DNA of 64,000 nucleotides from Ascaphus truei (taxonomy: Eukaryota > Chordata > Amphibia > Anura > Ascaphidae): contig CM071568.1 in the NCBI GenBank assembly GCA_036426205.1, positions 40,389,221-40,453,220 of the forward strand, written 5' to 3'. The notes beneath the pieces are model-generated. The model made no database searches and was not told the origin of the DNA. It worked only from the letters and a program-made list of their open reading frames with translations. Shown here piece by piece: positions 1-12,364 of this stretch (the stretch's first letter is position 1; every line of letters starts with the position of its first letter). Made by a program: the position numbers and the translations under genes.

Positions 1-1088
1 GTCCCAAGGTTGAAGACAAAGATGGACTTTGTGGCGATGCTAAGGCAGGTACCGCTGGGGAGCAGGTCGAAACCCTGTCCGTGCCTACTGGTCGGTCCCG
101 TCCCCAAACCCCGTCCACACCCAAGGTTAGTGCTACGGCCCTAGCTAAAGCCCCTATACCCGTCCCTATCCTATTTGGATCTAGTTCCAGTTTAGGGTTG
201 TCCGGGGAGTCACGGGGTCCTTTTGATGATCGGACTGGGAGCCTGGACTTGGGTACGTCGGATGATGGGTCGGAGGGAGGAGGGAGCATGTCCCGACAAG
301 TGTCGGTGTTCAGTGATTGTCCTAGCGGGATGAGTATCACTGTTAGGAATACCTCTCATCGCAAGGGAATTAATACCCGATCTGAGGGTACATCTGGAGT
401 GTCTTCTGGTGGGCCTGATGAGGAGTCCCTAGAAGAGAATGTAGATTCTAGCTCCGAGGAACGGAAGGAGACTAGGTGGTGGGCCCCCTTGTACGAGGGG
501 TATGTCTCGTGGTTTGACCGCACCCGCTTTATTTTAGAGAGGGAGGGGGTGGTTGATCACTGGTGGGCTGCCGGGGATTTTGATGATGAATCCTACCTTA
601 GGGCTCTAAGGGTACGATGGGACCGTATACAGGCAGGCCTAATTATCCCTAAGGGGTCCGCAGGGTTAGATGATCCGGTGGAGACACATGAGCCCCTATC
701 ATGGGTGTTGCCCGGGACGGCTGGTCAAACCAGTTTAACTAGGGCTTGCAGAGCTGAGCGAGCTATCATTGCCAAGTACAGGAAGTCCCATGGGCTTGAT
801 TACCCCTATGTCCCTGAACCTCTAATGACAGAGATAGAGGAGAATAGGGAGAGATGGCTCAAGAATGATATTCAGCATCATATCATTGAGAGAGGGGGAG
901 CCATTAAGGGTATACAGGCCGAGCAGAGGGTAGCTCAACTGATGCGGGTCTGGAAGATAGGGCGCAGTGTACATATGCACAAGGTGGTGTACTGTAATGA
1001 GAGAGGAGTGCCACGGGAATACAGCGTGACTGTGCATGATGCCGCGGGGCGAGAGGTGAAGAAGCCAGATCCTCGGCATTATTATTGA
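1..1088 (+). CDS. Unrecognised 3' ORF of LTR family A (5' partial)
   Basis: The frame is open from base 3 to a TGA at 1086-1088, at least 361 codons, so the start lies outside the window. I do not recognise the product. The first half is Ser/Thr/Pro-, Gly- and acid-rich and looks disordered. The second half is more compact, with Trp-rich and charged stretches (WWAPLYEGYVSWFDR near codon 157, then a region rich in Glu, Arg and Ile) and a C-terminus ending KKPDPRHYY. I see no zinc knuckle, aspartic protease DTG, reverse transcriptase YxDD, integrase HHCC/DDE, signal peptide or membrane span. It sits next to the polypurine tract, where integrase or an accessory/env-like ORF normally ends. A family B copy ends in frame with KPDPKYYK at 61946-61972, and the family A copy near 46.1-46.2 kb (minus) keeps a recognisable but decayed version of the same end. 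The frame is therefore conserved between families. It could be an accessory protein or the payload of a non-autonomous element. Confidence 0.7.
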   Translation, partial: PKVEDKDGLCGDAKAGTAGEQVETLSVPTGRSRPQTPSTPKVSATALAKAPIPVPILFGSSSSLGLSGESRGPFDDRTGSLDLGTSDDGSEGGGSMSRQVSVFSDCPSGMSITVRNTSHRKGINTRSEGTSGVSSGGPDEESLEENVDSSSEERKETRWWAPLYEGYVSWFDRTRFILEREGVVDHWWAAGDFDDESYLRALRVRWDRIQAGLIIPKGSAGLDDPVETHEPLSWVLPGTAGQTSLTRACRAERAIIAKYRKSHGLDYPYVPEPLMTEIEENRERWLKNDIQHHIIERGGAIKGIQAEQRVAQLMRVWKIGRSVHMHKVVYCNERGVPREYSVTVHDAAGREVKKPDPRHYY

Positions 1089-1278
1089 GTGTCCAATAGA
1101 GTGGTCTGTTGTTTCTTTTGCGCTCCCTGCTGGTCGGTGAGTGTACTGAGCGTTCATTATTATGTTCATGTAATGATGTTTGCTGTGTTATTTGTGTGTT
1201 CTTTTGCAGTGTTTCCTGGCGCAAGGTACACCAAATTTAGGTCCCAGCCGGGACGGTGGGTATTCACCAGGGGGAGTA
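1089..1278 (+). other. 3' untranslated region and polypurine tract of family A
   Basis: A pyrimidine-rich stretch ending TTTTGCAG (about 1202-1209) looks like a splice acceptor. It is followed by a block (AAATTTAGGTCCCAGCCGGGAC) and then the polypurine tract CCAGGGGGAGTA at 1267-1278, directly before the LTR's TGTAGCC. The same block and tract recur in the family A copy around 45972-46050 (minus), before the family B LTR at 62181, and in weaker form before the 3' LTR of the gypsy element at 56583. Confidence 0.75.
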
Positions 1279-2090
1279 TGTAGCCATGCATAATAATGAC
1301 TGCATACATCTTCTCTGTTAGCAGTAAGTCTGGTACACACAGGCCTGCCCACAGTAGTTATGGAGGTTTTCCCTCAACCCTAGTGTGGTGCCCTGTGTAA
1401 GGATGGGAGTGGCTGTATGCTCTGAGTCCCTGGATAGTGACCTCAGAGATGCGCCTGCCCCCTGGAGTATAAGGGCACAAACTGACAGTTAGTGTGTGGT
1501 TGGTGGAGAAATAGGAACCAGAAGGTACAAGATGGAGAATCACTTTTGTGGACCCTGTGCAGTAACTAGCGGGTAGCAGAGTGATCAGTTAAGTTTGTCT
1601 ACGCCATACTGTGTCCAGGGACCTGGCACAGCGGTGATCTCCTAGGAGAAAGGGAATCCCACTTCAATACGGGGGGCGTACCTGGCAAAAGGACAGCACG
1701 GAGAGATTTGCGGTAGAGCCGGCAGCTGCATGGGGCAGTCTGCTACATCCTGTATTAAAAGATGTCCTTGAGAAAAAGAACCCCACTGTGTGAGTGTGAG
1801 CTTACTCGACAGTGGATGGCACCAAGAAGGAGTTCCCACCAGGACCATCTCCTGCGGAAGCACAAGATCTGATGAGGTGGAGGCGCTGCACATGATGTAA
1901 GTTGGACTCGTACCCACTACCAGCTACCTGTCCTGATGACATCCCCTAATACCATCAAGCGGGGGACTCAGAGTCCTGTTGCCTACAGGTGCACAACCAG
2001 ACACGAACATGTAATGGGGAGACTACGCATGTGGGGACTGGTTAGACTACCCGGGCCAATGTGAGATTGGGGGGGGGAAAACCCGTTACA
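1279..2090 (+). mobile_element. 3' LTR of family A
   Basis: The LTR is 812 bp, starting TGTAGCC right after the polypurine tract and ending CCGTTACA. It aligns along its length with the reverse complement of 44098-44913. A TATA-like box (AGTATAAGGG) lies near 1465-1474, an ATTAAA polyadenylation signal near 1753, the U5 motif GGTGGAGGCGCTGCAC at 1876-1891, and a splice-donor-like CTACAG|GTGC near 1983-1992. Confidence 0.85.
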
Positions 2091-5000
2091 TTGTATTTCG
2101 CTGCTAGTTTTTTCGTAGCGCTTTACAGAGACATTTACAGATTCACGCCCTAAAATGTAAAATGGAGAGGGGTTACAACAATAGCACATATTTTGCCACC
2201 ATCTGCTGCTTTTTTTTATTTAAAAAGAAAATATAGAGCTACAAGCAGTTGGTATACAAGTACAGCATTACATCAAATATAAAAATAGAAAAGCATAATT
2301 CCAGTTAACAAAAGAAGACAGAGTCTCATTTTGTTAATGTAATTTCCTAATCTAGTTATCTCAGAAATAGTAAGCCCGGATAGCTGGATTTTATCAGTGA
2401 TTGTTTCTGGCAGGAAACAAGCAACTGAAAAAGGTCACATCAGAATAAGACATTCAGAACTATTCCCCTGATCCGATTTAGCCACAGCAGTGAAAGGGTT
2501 AAGTCAGTAATCGTTACACTATTATTGCATGCTATTTGTAACACGTCTGCAGTTTGAATTAATTTTAGTTAAAAATTAGTTAACATGTAGCATTAAAGCA
2601 ATGTTATTCAAAAGAAAATCCTATTTTAGGCATGTTAATCACATAAAACAACAGTCATTTTATGACATTGAATCACCTGTTTCCCTGGCCCAGCAGCAGA
2701 GGGGGCCAAACTAGCCATCTTGGAAGTTGGGCTCGCCCAACCGGAAGTCAGGTGCAAATTCTGTGATTGGCCAGCCGGGACCATTCCTCTGCCAGGCTTA
2801 TGCTTAATGGTGTTCTCTTCCCAACTCTCAACAGGACGGTGCCCTAGTCCCCTACCCACACACCTCAACACTCAACATCTTGTCTGCACATCCCTCCCCC
2901 TCACACAGGTCAATACTATAGTCCTGAGCCCCAGGAGAACGGTTGGCAGCACTGTATAGAAGGCAAAGTTCTAGTAGATGTATCGATACACAATAAGTAC
3001 AGTCACATATTTAACAGAGTACATAGCTTTGTGTATACTGTGCAGAAGAGGCATAGCAGGTACACACTGTTAGATCTATGTTGAACTATCTTTTTATTCC
3101 ATTAGGAGGTATTTGATCACGTGTGGTATTTATCTACCTATATATACTTTATACTGTATGTGACAGACACCACTGATTTTTGGGGGAATATGTGGATATC
3201 TTGCCATGTACAGCACCCAATTTATTTGATAAGTTGATTTGATCTCAAGAATAAATTATAGTAAGCACTGACCCATTTTTGTGCTGTAAAATCCAGCCTG
3301 CATAAAATGTAATCTTTCCTTGCTTTATTTATTTGTAATACTGTAATCCTACAGTAGTCATTACACAATAGTGCTTGCACTGTTTATTTAAAATACATTT
3401 ACTTCCACAGTTGTAATTCCACCTATTAATACAGTAGGTATTTTCTGCCTTGTACTGTACATACTGTATTTCAAATGTCACTTTAGTATGTGTTTCATGG
3501 TCACATTACTGCGGAAAGAAGTATTATTTCTTCCTTGGCAACAATAAGTATACTCATCTGAGCAACAAAACATATTTCAGCAGATCGTCGGGAATTAGGT
3601 AATGAAATACACAAAAGAGGTTGTTAAAGTTGAAGTACAGTATATAGTATTTTATTACACATTTGCGAGCTATTAAGTGCTTAGGCTTTCTGGCTACAAC
3701 TCAATATGCCCTTTTAATATCTTGTTTTATATTCTATGTTCCATATTTGAAACAATTTTTTTCCCACAAATTCTACATTATAAATGAAAAAAGACTCTGG
3801 AGCATTGCTTTTGTATGGGCAAAAAGCAACGTACTAGTTGTATCTACATCTTAAATAAAAATGTATAATCCTTATGTCAATTTAAGAACCATGATGGCTC
3901 TAAATGCATTGGAATTTATCTCAGTATGTATCCATTTCTTTTGCTTAACACTGTGCACCTGACACTAAGTATTTTTGAATAATTCTTGTGCATTAAAAAA
4001 AGACTGTTTTCTACAAGCATTAAATACATATATATAACTTTTATTAATTTGGAACTGGACAGAGTTATTATAAGGTGCATTTTCAAACAGTATCTTATTC
4101 ATCAACTCCACATGGTATAGTAAATTAGCACCCTTTTATGAGTGCCCACATCTCACTTGTGTATATCTTTGTGGATAACTTTCGACATTGTAATTCAGTA
4201 ATTTTGATATTGAGTAAAAGGGAAATTGTATCATTAAATCTATTTTAAACCATACCACCCCAGTAAATAATTTCTATATGTGGTGCCGAAAAATATTGAC
4301 GATTATATTACTAAAGCAGCAATCCATTCTGCTTGTTCTTTTAGTGATTTTTAAAAAACATTATTTGAAACAGGGGGTGTTCTAAAACTGAACTGTTGTA
4401 TCACTGGACTTTATTTGTTGCTGTTCAAGAGAAATAATATGACCAGTGGGGCTATCTTGCTGCAATGGGCTAATAGTATGTCTTATATTTGGGATTATTA
4501 AAAAGAAAAGAAAGAGGCACATGCGCGACGGCAAGGTGCATGGTCGCATAGGATAGGAGCTCCGTGCCTCGCTATACAAAAAACGAAAGCAGAAACCTAC
4601 AATAAACGACTAAACTACTGACAATTATCTATTTTGCTGCAATGGGCTAATAGTATGTCTTATATTTGGGAATATTGAAAAGAAAGAATAATCCCAGTCA
4701 TTCAAATAATATTTAGTAACTTATCATATACATATGTACCGCACATAACAACATTTAGAATACAACATTACAATTGATACATTGTTTCACATATTAAAAT
4801 TCATATGGAGTCTGACCTGTTTCAAAGTTAATGATCTTACCAACTAGAATCAATCCTCCGTCTTAAATAGTATCTAATTAATAAAGTGCATGAAAGTGGA
4901 GATGTGCACGATCAGAGAAAAAACACAATGCCCTAATAGGTTTACAAATCCAAAGGGAACAATTGTTCCCTTTGTTCTCTATCCAATATCTATATAGACA

Positions 5001-5499
5001 CAGCAAAAAAATAATCCTGTACAATACACCCAACCTGCATAATAGCCCTTACTCCCGTCATATAACTATGAAGGATTAATAATTGCAATTAATGAACCGC
5101 CACAGAGATGAGGACCACAGGTGTCTCGAGTCTCTGCACATATTTTGGAATAGGGCACAGTTCCAATACTTAACATGGATAAGGAGAGTCGTGATGCGCC
5201 AACAGGAATTCCAATCCGCTATAGTCAACAAAATGAACACTGTAATCAAGTAGGGCATGTTCTGGACATGAATAGAAGTCATCTTAGTAGGCCAGTATAA
5301 TTCTGCTTCTGACCTTGCTGCTGCCCTACCTTGTATTCACATCCAATGGCATTTTGTACTGACGTACTTCATCCAGAGATCATTCACGTTGTAACCGGGC
5401 ACACTCCATATGCATTTTAATAAGTGACACAATGTATTGTTTGTAATTTTGTATAGGAAATGTTGCCATATGCGGTATATATTTATATAAGTGGCTACT
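2091..5499. other. No gene seen; AT-rich with small repeats
   Basis: I see no exon with convincing splice sites or conserved protein. A GC-richer island at about 2680-2950 is unexplained. A block of about 50 bp (starting TTGCTGCAATGGGC) at 4457-4510 recurs at 4634-4687, a tandem duplication with a period of 177 bp. Confidence 0.5.
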
Positions 5500-6611
5500 G
5501 TCACTTTTTACACTATTTACAGTATATAGTACTGGGATCATTCATTAGGCAGAACAAGATAGTAAAAACAAATTGTGTTTATTTTGGTAAACCCATGTAC
5601 AACAAGAAGAAGTACACAAGGAACAGTTAATAATACACTTACTGGAGGTCTGGGGGAAAAAATAGGCTTTCCTAGGTTGAGGGTGCCCGCTTGGATGAGC
5701 TTACCCTGACCATGATATACCCCGGGTTCTCCTGGTCCTCTTTTAGGCTTCAATTCCTAGCCGCCACTGGTCTGTTCCATTTTGAGAACTTGGGTGCAAA
5801 AGACGGGATTTCGTCTCTGCGAGGCAAACTTTTCAGGCTTCCAAATGAAGCCGGTCACTCTATTATTTCGAATAGAGCAACTTTGAAAAGCCCGCCATAG
5901 CTTCATCGACTCACCTCTAATTGGTTGGCTTGGATGGACTTGTTCCCTCTCTTGGTCAGTACCTTACATACACTCCGCTGGGCTATCTGCAGAATGGAGA
6001 GGGAATGAGCAGCCAATCAGAGCGTGGGAATTTCTCCCTGTCAGCCAATAGAAAGAAGGGCTCGACCCCGGATGATGTCAGAGGAGTTGTCGTGCCCAGC
6101 AGGCTCGAAAAGCCGGGTGCGCAGGAAATATGATTTTAGCCAAAGGGAGAGCAGACTCTATGGCTGCATCCTCCCTGGCTAACTCATTGCTACCTGCAGG
6201 GACTGTACTAAAACTGTACATTAATTAGAACTGGGATATACAGATACTCAACTAACAATCCTTGGCAAAGGTAAAACATTTGATCAACAAGTTTCTGGAA
6301 ACTACAAAAGGTGTCCCTGCAGGGTGCCCTTTGTAGTCCGGACCTAGCCATTCGCCCTTTCCTCGCTCACCAAACATTTTCACACCTGGAGATCTTCTCC
6401 CCTTTGAACTATGTACCCTATGCAGACTTGCTGGCACCTTAACTAGTTGACTGAACATGGAAAGTGGAAAAGCAGGTGTCACTTTAACTTTACATGTACA
6501 TATACCTGGACCCTGGCTTATAGTGCTGGGTAGCTGCCAGGGACCCAAGGGCAACCAGAGGGCTTAAACCTTTATTACGAAGCCTGGTTACCCTTGCCCG
6601 TCACAGCTACA
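5500..6611 (-). mobile_element. LTR-like segment (probable solo LTR)
   Basis: On the minus strand the segment starts TGTAGCTGTGACGG at 6611. It contains several CCAAT-type boxes (near 5920-6060) and ends shortly after an AATAAA signal near 5575-5580. It is GC-richer than its surroundings. The left boundary is uncertain because no clean target-site duplication was found. Confidence 0.5.
6206..6298 (+). repeat. 93-bp direct repeat, copy 1
   Basis: The copy differs from 7174-7266 at one position (ATCAACAAG versus ATCATCAAG) across 93 bp. It lies inside the LTR-like segment, and the second copy lies 968 bp away outside it. Confidence 0.85.
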
Positions 6612-9278
6612 TTATGTCAATAAATGGTATTTCAAAATGCACTACTATTGGGATTATTCTTTTTCTCCTTTTTAGTATAACCTTATTAAATCCCAAGTGC
6701 TCCATCCACTATTTTATTATATTGAATACCTAAGATAAAACACCAACTTTGAGTTTGCATCTAGAAACCCCCCTTTTGTTCATCTTCTATTGGGGAGCCC
6801 TGAGAGCCATTTTGTATTTTTTAACCTGCGGCAAGTAGCGCAGAAGAATCCCAATCAGATTATGTAAACAAATCTATATAAAATCAATTTTGTGGGTATT
6901 TGTGTTTAACCTCGTCAATGCTGAATAGGTCAGAAATGGATTGCTCTGCAATACATTGTTTGTCCAGCCGCAGAATATGGGATCCGTCATAGCAACAGCT
7001 AAAATCAAATTAAACATTGGACTTGGCTCGTGACTGAAGATTGTGCATAATATTCTTGCTTAATTACATGCTGATGAGAAGTAATTTTGTGACTTTTACA
7101 CTGTTGCATGCCACCGTTTTTGAGAGGGCATACTGTTCCCATTCAATTACACTGAAATTGAAATGAATATCAATACTAAAACTGTACATTAATTAGAACT
7201 GGGATATACAGATACTCAACTAACAATCCTTGGCAAAGGTAAAACATTTGATCATCAAGTTTCTGGCAGATCCAGGCAAAAAAATATAACTCTGTTGTTT
7301 AGCTAGAGATATAGCGGAACTCTGTGTTACCAGATAAGTCTCAGAATCATTGCATTTCCATTCAGAAAGTAACAGCATGCATTGTCTCATACAAGACCAT
7401 GGCCTTATGCTGCCGCATCTCCAAGAACACCAAGTCATGCTACATCTGCATGTACACTTTTCATGAACTGGTTACACACCCCTCCACCTGTCTTAAATAA
7501 ATGCTATACATTGATCATTAGTCAGAGGATGCCATAAAAGAGAAAAGTAACACTTATTCCTGGAAACATCCTATTTTTTTATATTTATGTCAGGAAATTG
7601 TTTATAAATCCATGCTTTTGAAATGTCCACGGTATAGCTCACAAAGAGGAAAAGGTAAAAAAATGCATTCCTACATGACAACAAAGGGGGCAAACTGCAC
7701 TGTAAAACACACTGGGCCTTGTCTATTAGCTTCACTAGTGCAGATTCCATTAAATTAGCACTTACAGTAGAGGCAACACTTATTCTAACATTTGCCTTAA
7801 ACTAGCCGGGTTACATTCTGGGTATGTGCTAGGTATGTTCTGGGCTAGTTTGAGGCACGTTTAAGGCATTTCTGCATTGACTAACGACCCATAGGATTAA
7901 CACAGCAGGGATCCCTGGCATTCCAATTCAGTTTGAATGGGACTGCCAGGGACCCCCGCTGTTAATCTGATAGGCCATTAATCAATGCAAAAATGCTGGG
8001 TCTAGTTTAAGGAAATGTATTCAGAATGTACCTGGGTGTACCTGGGTCTTTTGGGGAATTTCCACTGTTGTTTGTTAGAATAATCGCTGCCTCTACTGTA
8101 TTTGGCGATATCGCAGCTTACAGAGTAAAACCTTATGGTGGATATGTACTGTATCAAGCATCGTAAATTGTAGCATTGCTTCTTAACTGGTGAGAATTGC
8201 ATAACTTACCCACTCTTGAATAAAGTAATCACACGTAGACAAACTGTGGAGTAAAAATCCATTGACAGCTCTTTTAACACACAAATTTCTCCAAGGATCA
8301 TCCAGCTGCTCCGACCACTGAATCAAAAACCAATAAAATAACCATGGCTCATACCCCATACAGTATTACCAGTGGACGTATCAAGCATGGTGACCCAACA
8401 AATACACAGCAGCAGAGGATGCAGGCTCAAGCCCGCCGGGCTTGACATGAAGACACTATTTATACAATACCAAGCAATACATACATGGACTACCCAGACA
8501 ATTCTCTGAAAATACAAAAATAAATCCTGCTATAGCATTCTTCAAAGTAAAAGGAAGGGGCTGATCATAAGAACAGGTGAATAATGGAGATGTAAAGGAA
8601 TTTGTTTGCTTACTGACACTGCATAAATATCTCTAATATGCATGGGATTTACTTTTTCAAACATCAATCTAGTTGGTTAGGACTGTGCTTGAGGGTGTGG
8701 TGTGTTAGGGATAGTGTAAATACCATAGCTTCCAGTCTGTGTTGAGTAGTATGCATGCAGTATCTTGGGCTGGTTTGTTTATACACAACACATTGCAGCA
8801 ACATCCTGTAATGCCTGTTAGCTGAATAAATCATAGTTTTTTTTAAATAAGTTTACACCTTATCTAAGGGTCTGGAATCCAGTAATCTCAACAACTCCAT
8901 GAAACAAAATAGATTTTGATTCCTGGGCTACAAAACATATTTTGGGAAAAAAAAGGTATAATGTCTGTTTTGGCGTGGAAGTAAAAGAGATTGCGTTTTT
9001 TAAGTGAGTTTAGTTCCCCTCGAATGCTAGTCAGGGTCATCAAAATGTTCCTCTTAGAGCAGAGATGCTCATGACTTGGGGCTATCAACAGACCAGGTTT
9101 TTATGGCAATATATATACTGTATATATATATATATAATTATATATATCACACATTAAAATAGAAAAAATGTAATGCTTGTGCACTCAAAAGAAATAAAGA
9201 AATACTTAGCTTCCCATGGAGTGCATGCAGATGGGCCAGGATCACCAACCAGGCCAGAAGAAAATATAGAAAAATATA
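6612..9278. other. No gene seen
   Basis: AT-rich sequence. Apart from the second 93-bp repeat copy and an AT microsatellite at about 9105-9147 I can support nothing here. Confidence 0.5.
7174..7266 (+). repeat. 93-bp direct repeat, copy 2
   Basis: This is the near-identical partner of 6206-6298. The flanks of the two copies are unrelated, so only this block was duplicated. Confidence 0.85.
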
Positions 9279-9449
9279 GATCCGCAGCACTCGCCTGTAG
9301 ATATTTAAAATTCAATTTATTAATACAATCTGGCAAACAACATGCAAAATGTGTGGCACCCGAACTGGGTGCCGCCCATTTTTCATGTTATTTGCCAGAT
9401 GGTATTAATAAACTGAATTTTAAATATCTACAGGCGAGTGCTGCGGATC
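9279..9449. repeat. Hairpin (foldback) element
   Basis: Inverted arms of about 59 bp lie at 9279-9337 and 9391-9449 (GATCCGCAGCACTCGCC... mirrored by ...GGCGAGTGCTGCGGATC), with a loop of about 53 nt. Short AT-rich host sequence surrounds it. This form is typical of a miniature foldback transposon. Confidence 0.85.
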
Positions 9450-12052
9450 TCTCTTTCTCTCTCTCAATCAGTTTTAAGCACTGTACAGTACAGTACATGA
9501 CCCCTAAGTATCTGCAAACTGCTGAGCTCTTATGTAAATAGCTCCATCCCAATGATAAGTGCTTATTAGGGGTTTTGCTATCGCTTATAGCCTGTGCATA
9601 TTCACTGCAAGTATATTGAAATCGCTATTACAATTTATTTTAAATGCAATCAACAGTGGCTCAAATTGGCTGACACCTTGTGGAAAAGGAAAATTAGTGA
9701 TATGTACAAACATGGAACTTTGACAATATTCCTTCCATTTTAGTATTTGTCTATGCAATTTAGGTAAGATTGAGTCTCATTTGCCTTATCGCCTTGTTAA
9801 ATTATAACACCTGTTGATGGAACACTTTGCCATATGCTTTGAATAAAGAATGAAAGTGCTGAGATCTAAAATACCTTTGCCCTTTCTGATTAGTCTGTAC
9901 AACAACCAGAATGTAATTTCCTTCTCATCATGTGCGCTCAGACATTTTTCATTCCGTGATGAGTTCCCAAGGCATTTACCTAATAAGCAAGGTTATTAGA
10001 GATTCTCAGGGGGTGTTCATTATGCACCTTTAACGAACCCTCCGAGCAGCTTTACAAAAATGTGTTCTCAAGTTAGGAGTATATTTTGCAGATTTCTTTT
10101 CAAGTTTAAACAAAAAATGCCAATTGGACAGATATAAGGTAAAACATGATATACAATTCTTGTTGTGTATTGCCTTAAGCAACCAATCAGTAAATAATGT
10201 GGAATACATCAAAATAACTAATAATATATTTGCTGAAATAAATTTAGCTACATACTGTAGGTAGAAAAAAATGAATCCATTTTTATGAAATATAAAAATA
10301 TTACAAAGAGAAGAATTGTAAGAGCACAATATTTTTAGTAGACAAAGCAGTTTTTGTAAAGTACAGAAAACATACTTTGTTGAATGGAAACAAAAGTATA
10401 TGTATTATATGGAATTAGTGTTACATATTTATTGCTATTTTTTTTACAAAGTTATGATAATCCCACCTGCATTAATTATTAAACCTAACGTTCTAAAATG
10501 GACCTACATATTTTTTACCTTATTTATAAAATTACCCCAATTAATAGGGTTGTGCAAATGTCTTAACATTTTTGCAAAAGGTCATATTGCTTCATAATGA
10601 CAAAAAAAAACAGAATGCTCCCTAGATTACCACTACATGTTGTAACTTTTGCCAGAATTTTGCTCAAATGGAAGTATAGGTCACATGGTTCTACTTATGT
10701 AAATGTCTTCAAATCTGATTTGTGTTTTTTTTTTTTTTGCTGTAATAAGTATTGGTAAATTTGACTTTGAAATAGAGATGACCCAAATTCTTGCCGGATT
10801 CTCTGTGGTTGGTCATTTCCTTTCAGCCACGAAATTCAACAGCTCAGTCTCAAATAGGTAGACTCTCCTTTGCCCCCTCCCTTTTCTTCCAATATTTCAT
10901 GGATTAGAAATCTGGCTGAAATGAATTTTATTGAAGAATCCAGATGGATTTTTTAATGACTATTCCGGCTTTGTATTCCAGTATGTGGATCAGATTTTGG
11001 TAAAACCAGTGCTGAAAATCCAGAGAATTGATTCTGACAGTGTCACCAATCTCTATTCGCAAACTGCAATGAGTGCACAGTATGTGTGTGGAGAGTGTAA
11101 TACACATTTTGGGAAATATTTTATTTTTTAATCAATCTGGTGCTTCAGGGGCTATTGTGGTTACCGGTTGCTTTAAAAATAAAATATATTGGGTTTATGA
11201 CAGGTCACGACTCTTCCTAGGTCTGTCCAGAGCCTCAAAGATGATTTAATTGGTAGGATATCCCTTATGGGCCACTAAAAGTATCAGATGTATAGTATGG
11301 GGCTGATGAGATAAGGGCAGTTGTTTTGCCAGAAATTAGATTAAAATATGGCTCTCTTGCCATTTTTATTAACAGGATCCTTTTAGAGGTACTTTCAAAG
11401 CATTCTCTGGAGGGATCTGCAAGGTTCAGGGGGCGTGGCTAATAGTATTCCACCATTTATTAAAAATTAGGATATCTGGTGATAATCTCCACGCTACAGT
11501 ATAAAGTTCAAATATCTGTAATCGTTGCGATGAGACCACACACGACATGAGTAAGAGGTGCCAAGAACAGATATCCATTTGTAACTCAAATTTAGGAGCA
11601 GGTCTTGTTACGTCCATCATAATCGCCTGAATTCATTGATATGACTCATGTGTGTCTAAGTGTTAGAGAGAGGAAGTCATGACTGTTTTTTTTTTATATC
11701 TAAGCACCTTGTAAATGTTCTTTTAGGGCAAGGTTTTTTTCTGAGTCGTAAAACCATCAACCTAGCAGCTGATTTACGAAAGCGGTGGGCTTATGTGGTT
11801 TCAATAGGGAAAAAATAGTACATAAGTTTTAGGAAGTTATTATGAAAAACAGAATTCAACAGAGGTGTGTTTTGGACCAAACACGTGAATTTTCATATTT
11901 CTATGCCAGCGACATCTCTAGGGTAAAACCTATGACATATGATAAATATTGTATAGGGATTTCTGTTTTATGTTTTATCCTGTTATTTTAAGAAACTTCT
12001 GAATTTACTGTAGTTGTATGTTCTTGTAATTTTTCTCTTATATGATATATCT

Positions 12053-12054
<2 letters not shown>
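9450..12054. other. No gene seen
   Basis: AT-rich sequence without a credible exon. The segment around 10770-11120 begins with AGAGATGACCCAAAT, resembling the ends of hAT-type miniature elements, but no partner end was found. Confidence 0.45.
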
Positions 12055-12107
<53 letters not shown>

Positions 12108-12118
12108 ATATATATATT
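12055..12118. repeat. (TA)n microsatellite
   Basis: Nearly pure alternating TA with a single C interruption. A second TA tract lies at about 12758-12826. Confidence 0.95.
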
Positions 12119-12364
12119 ACTATATTATCTTATATCTATGTAATGTGAATATAATAATATCTATCCAGTGCTTCAGATTTAATAAATAATGATTTAATAA
12201 ATAATGCTTTGGGGCTCTGAATGAACTGTCGCACACTCTGGATAGAGTATTTACATTTTAAGACACCATTTTTGTGTGTTAAGTGCATAGTTTTTTCGAT
12301 AATAAACAGGGACCCGGGCATATATTAATTTACATATTTTGCATAATTTCTTCGTGGTGGGAGC

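Larger units (their letters stand above)
1..2090 (+). mobile_element. LTR retrotransposon family A, 3' portion (cut by window edge)
   Basis: The segment reads as the 3' end of an LTR element: an open reading frame, about 190 bp of 3' untranslated sequence, a polypurine tract and one LTR. A second family A copy at 45916-46541 (minus strand) has the same order and related sequence across the ORF end, the 3' untranslated stretch and the polypurine tract, so this is a repeat family rather than a single-copy gene. The 5' LTR and any pol genes would lie left of the window. Confidence 0.8.
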
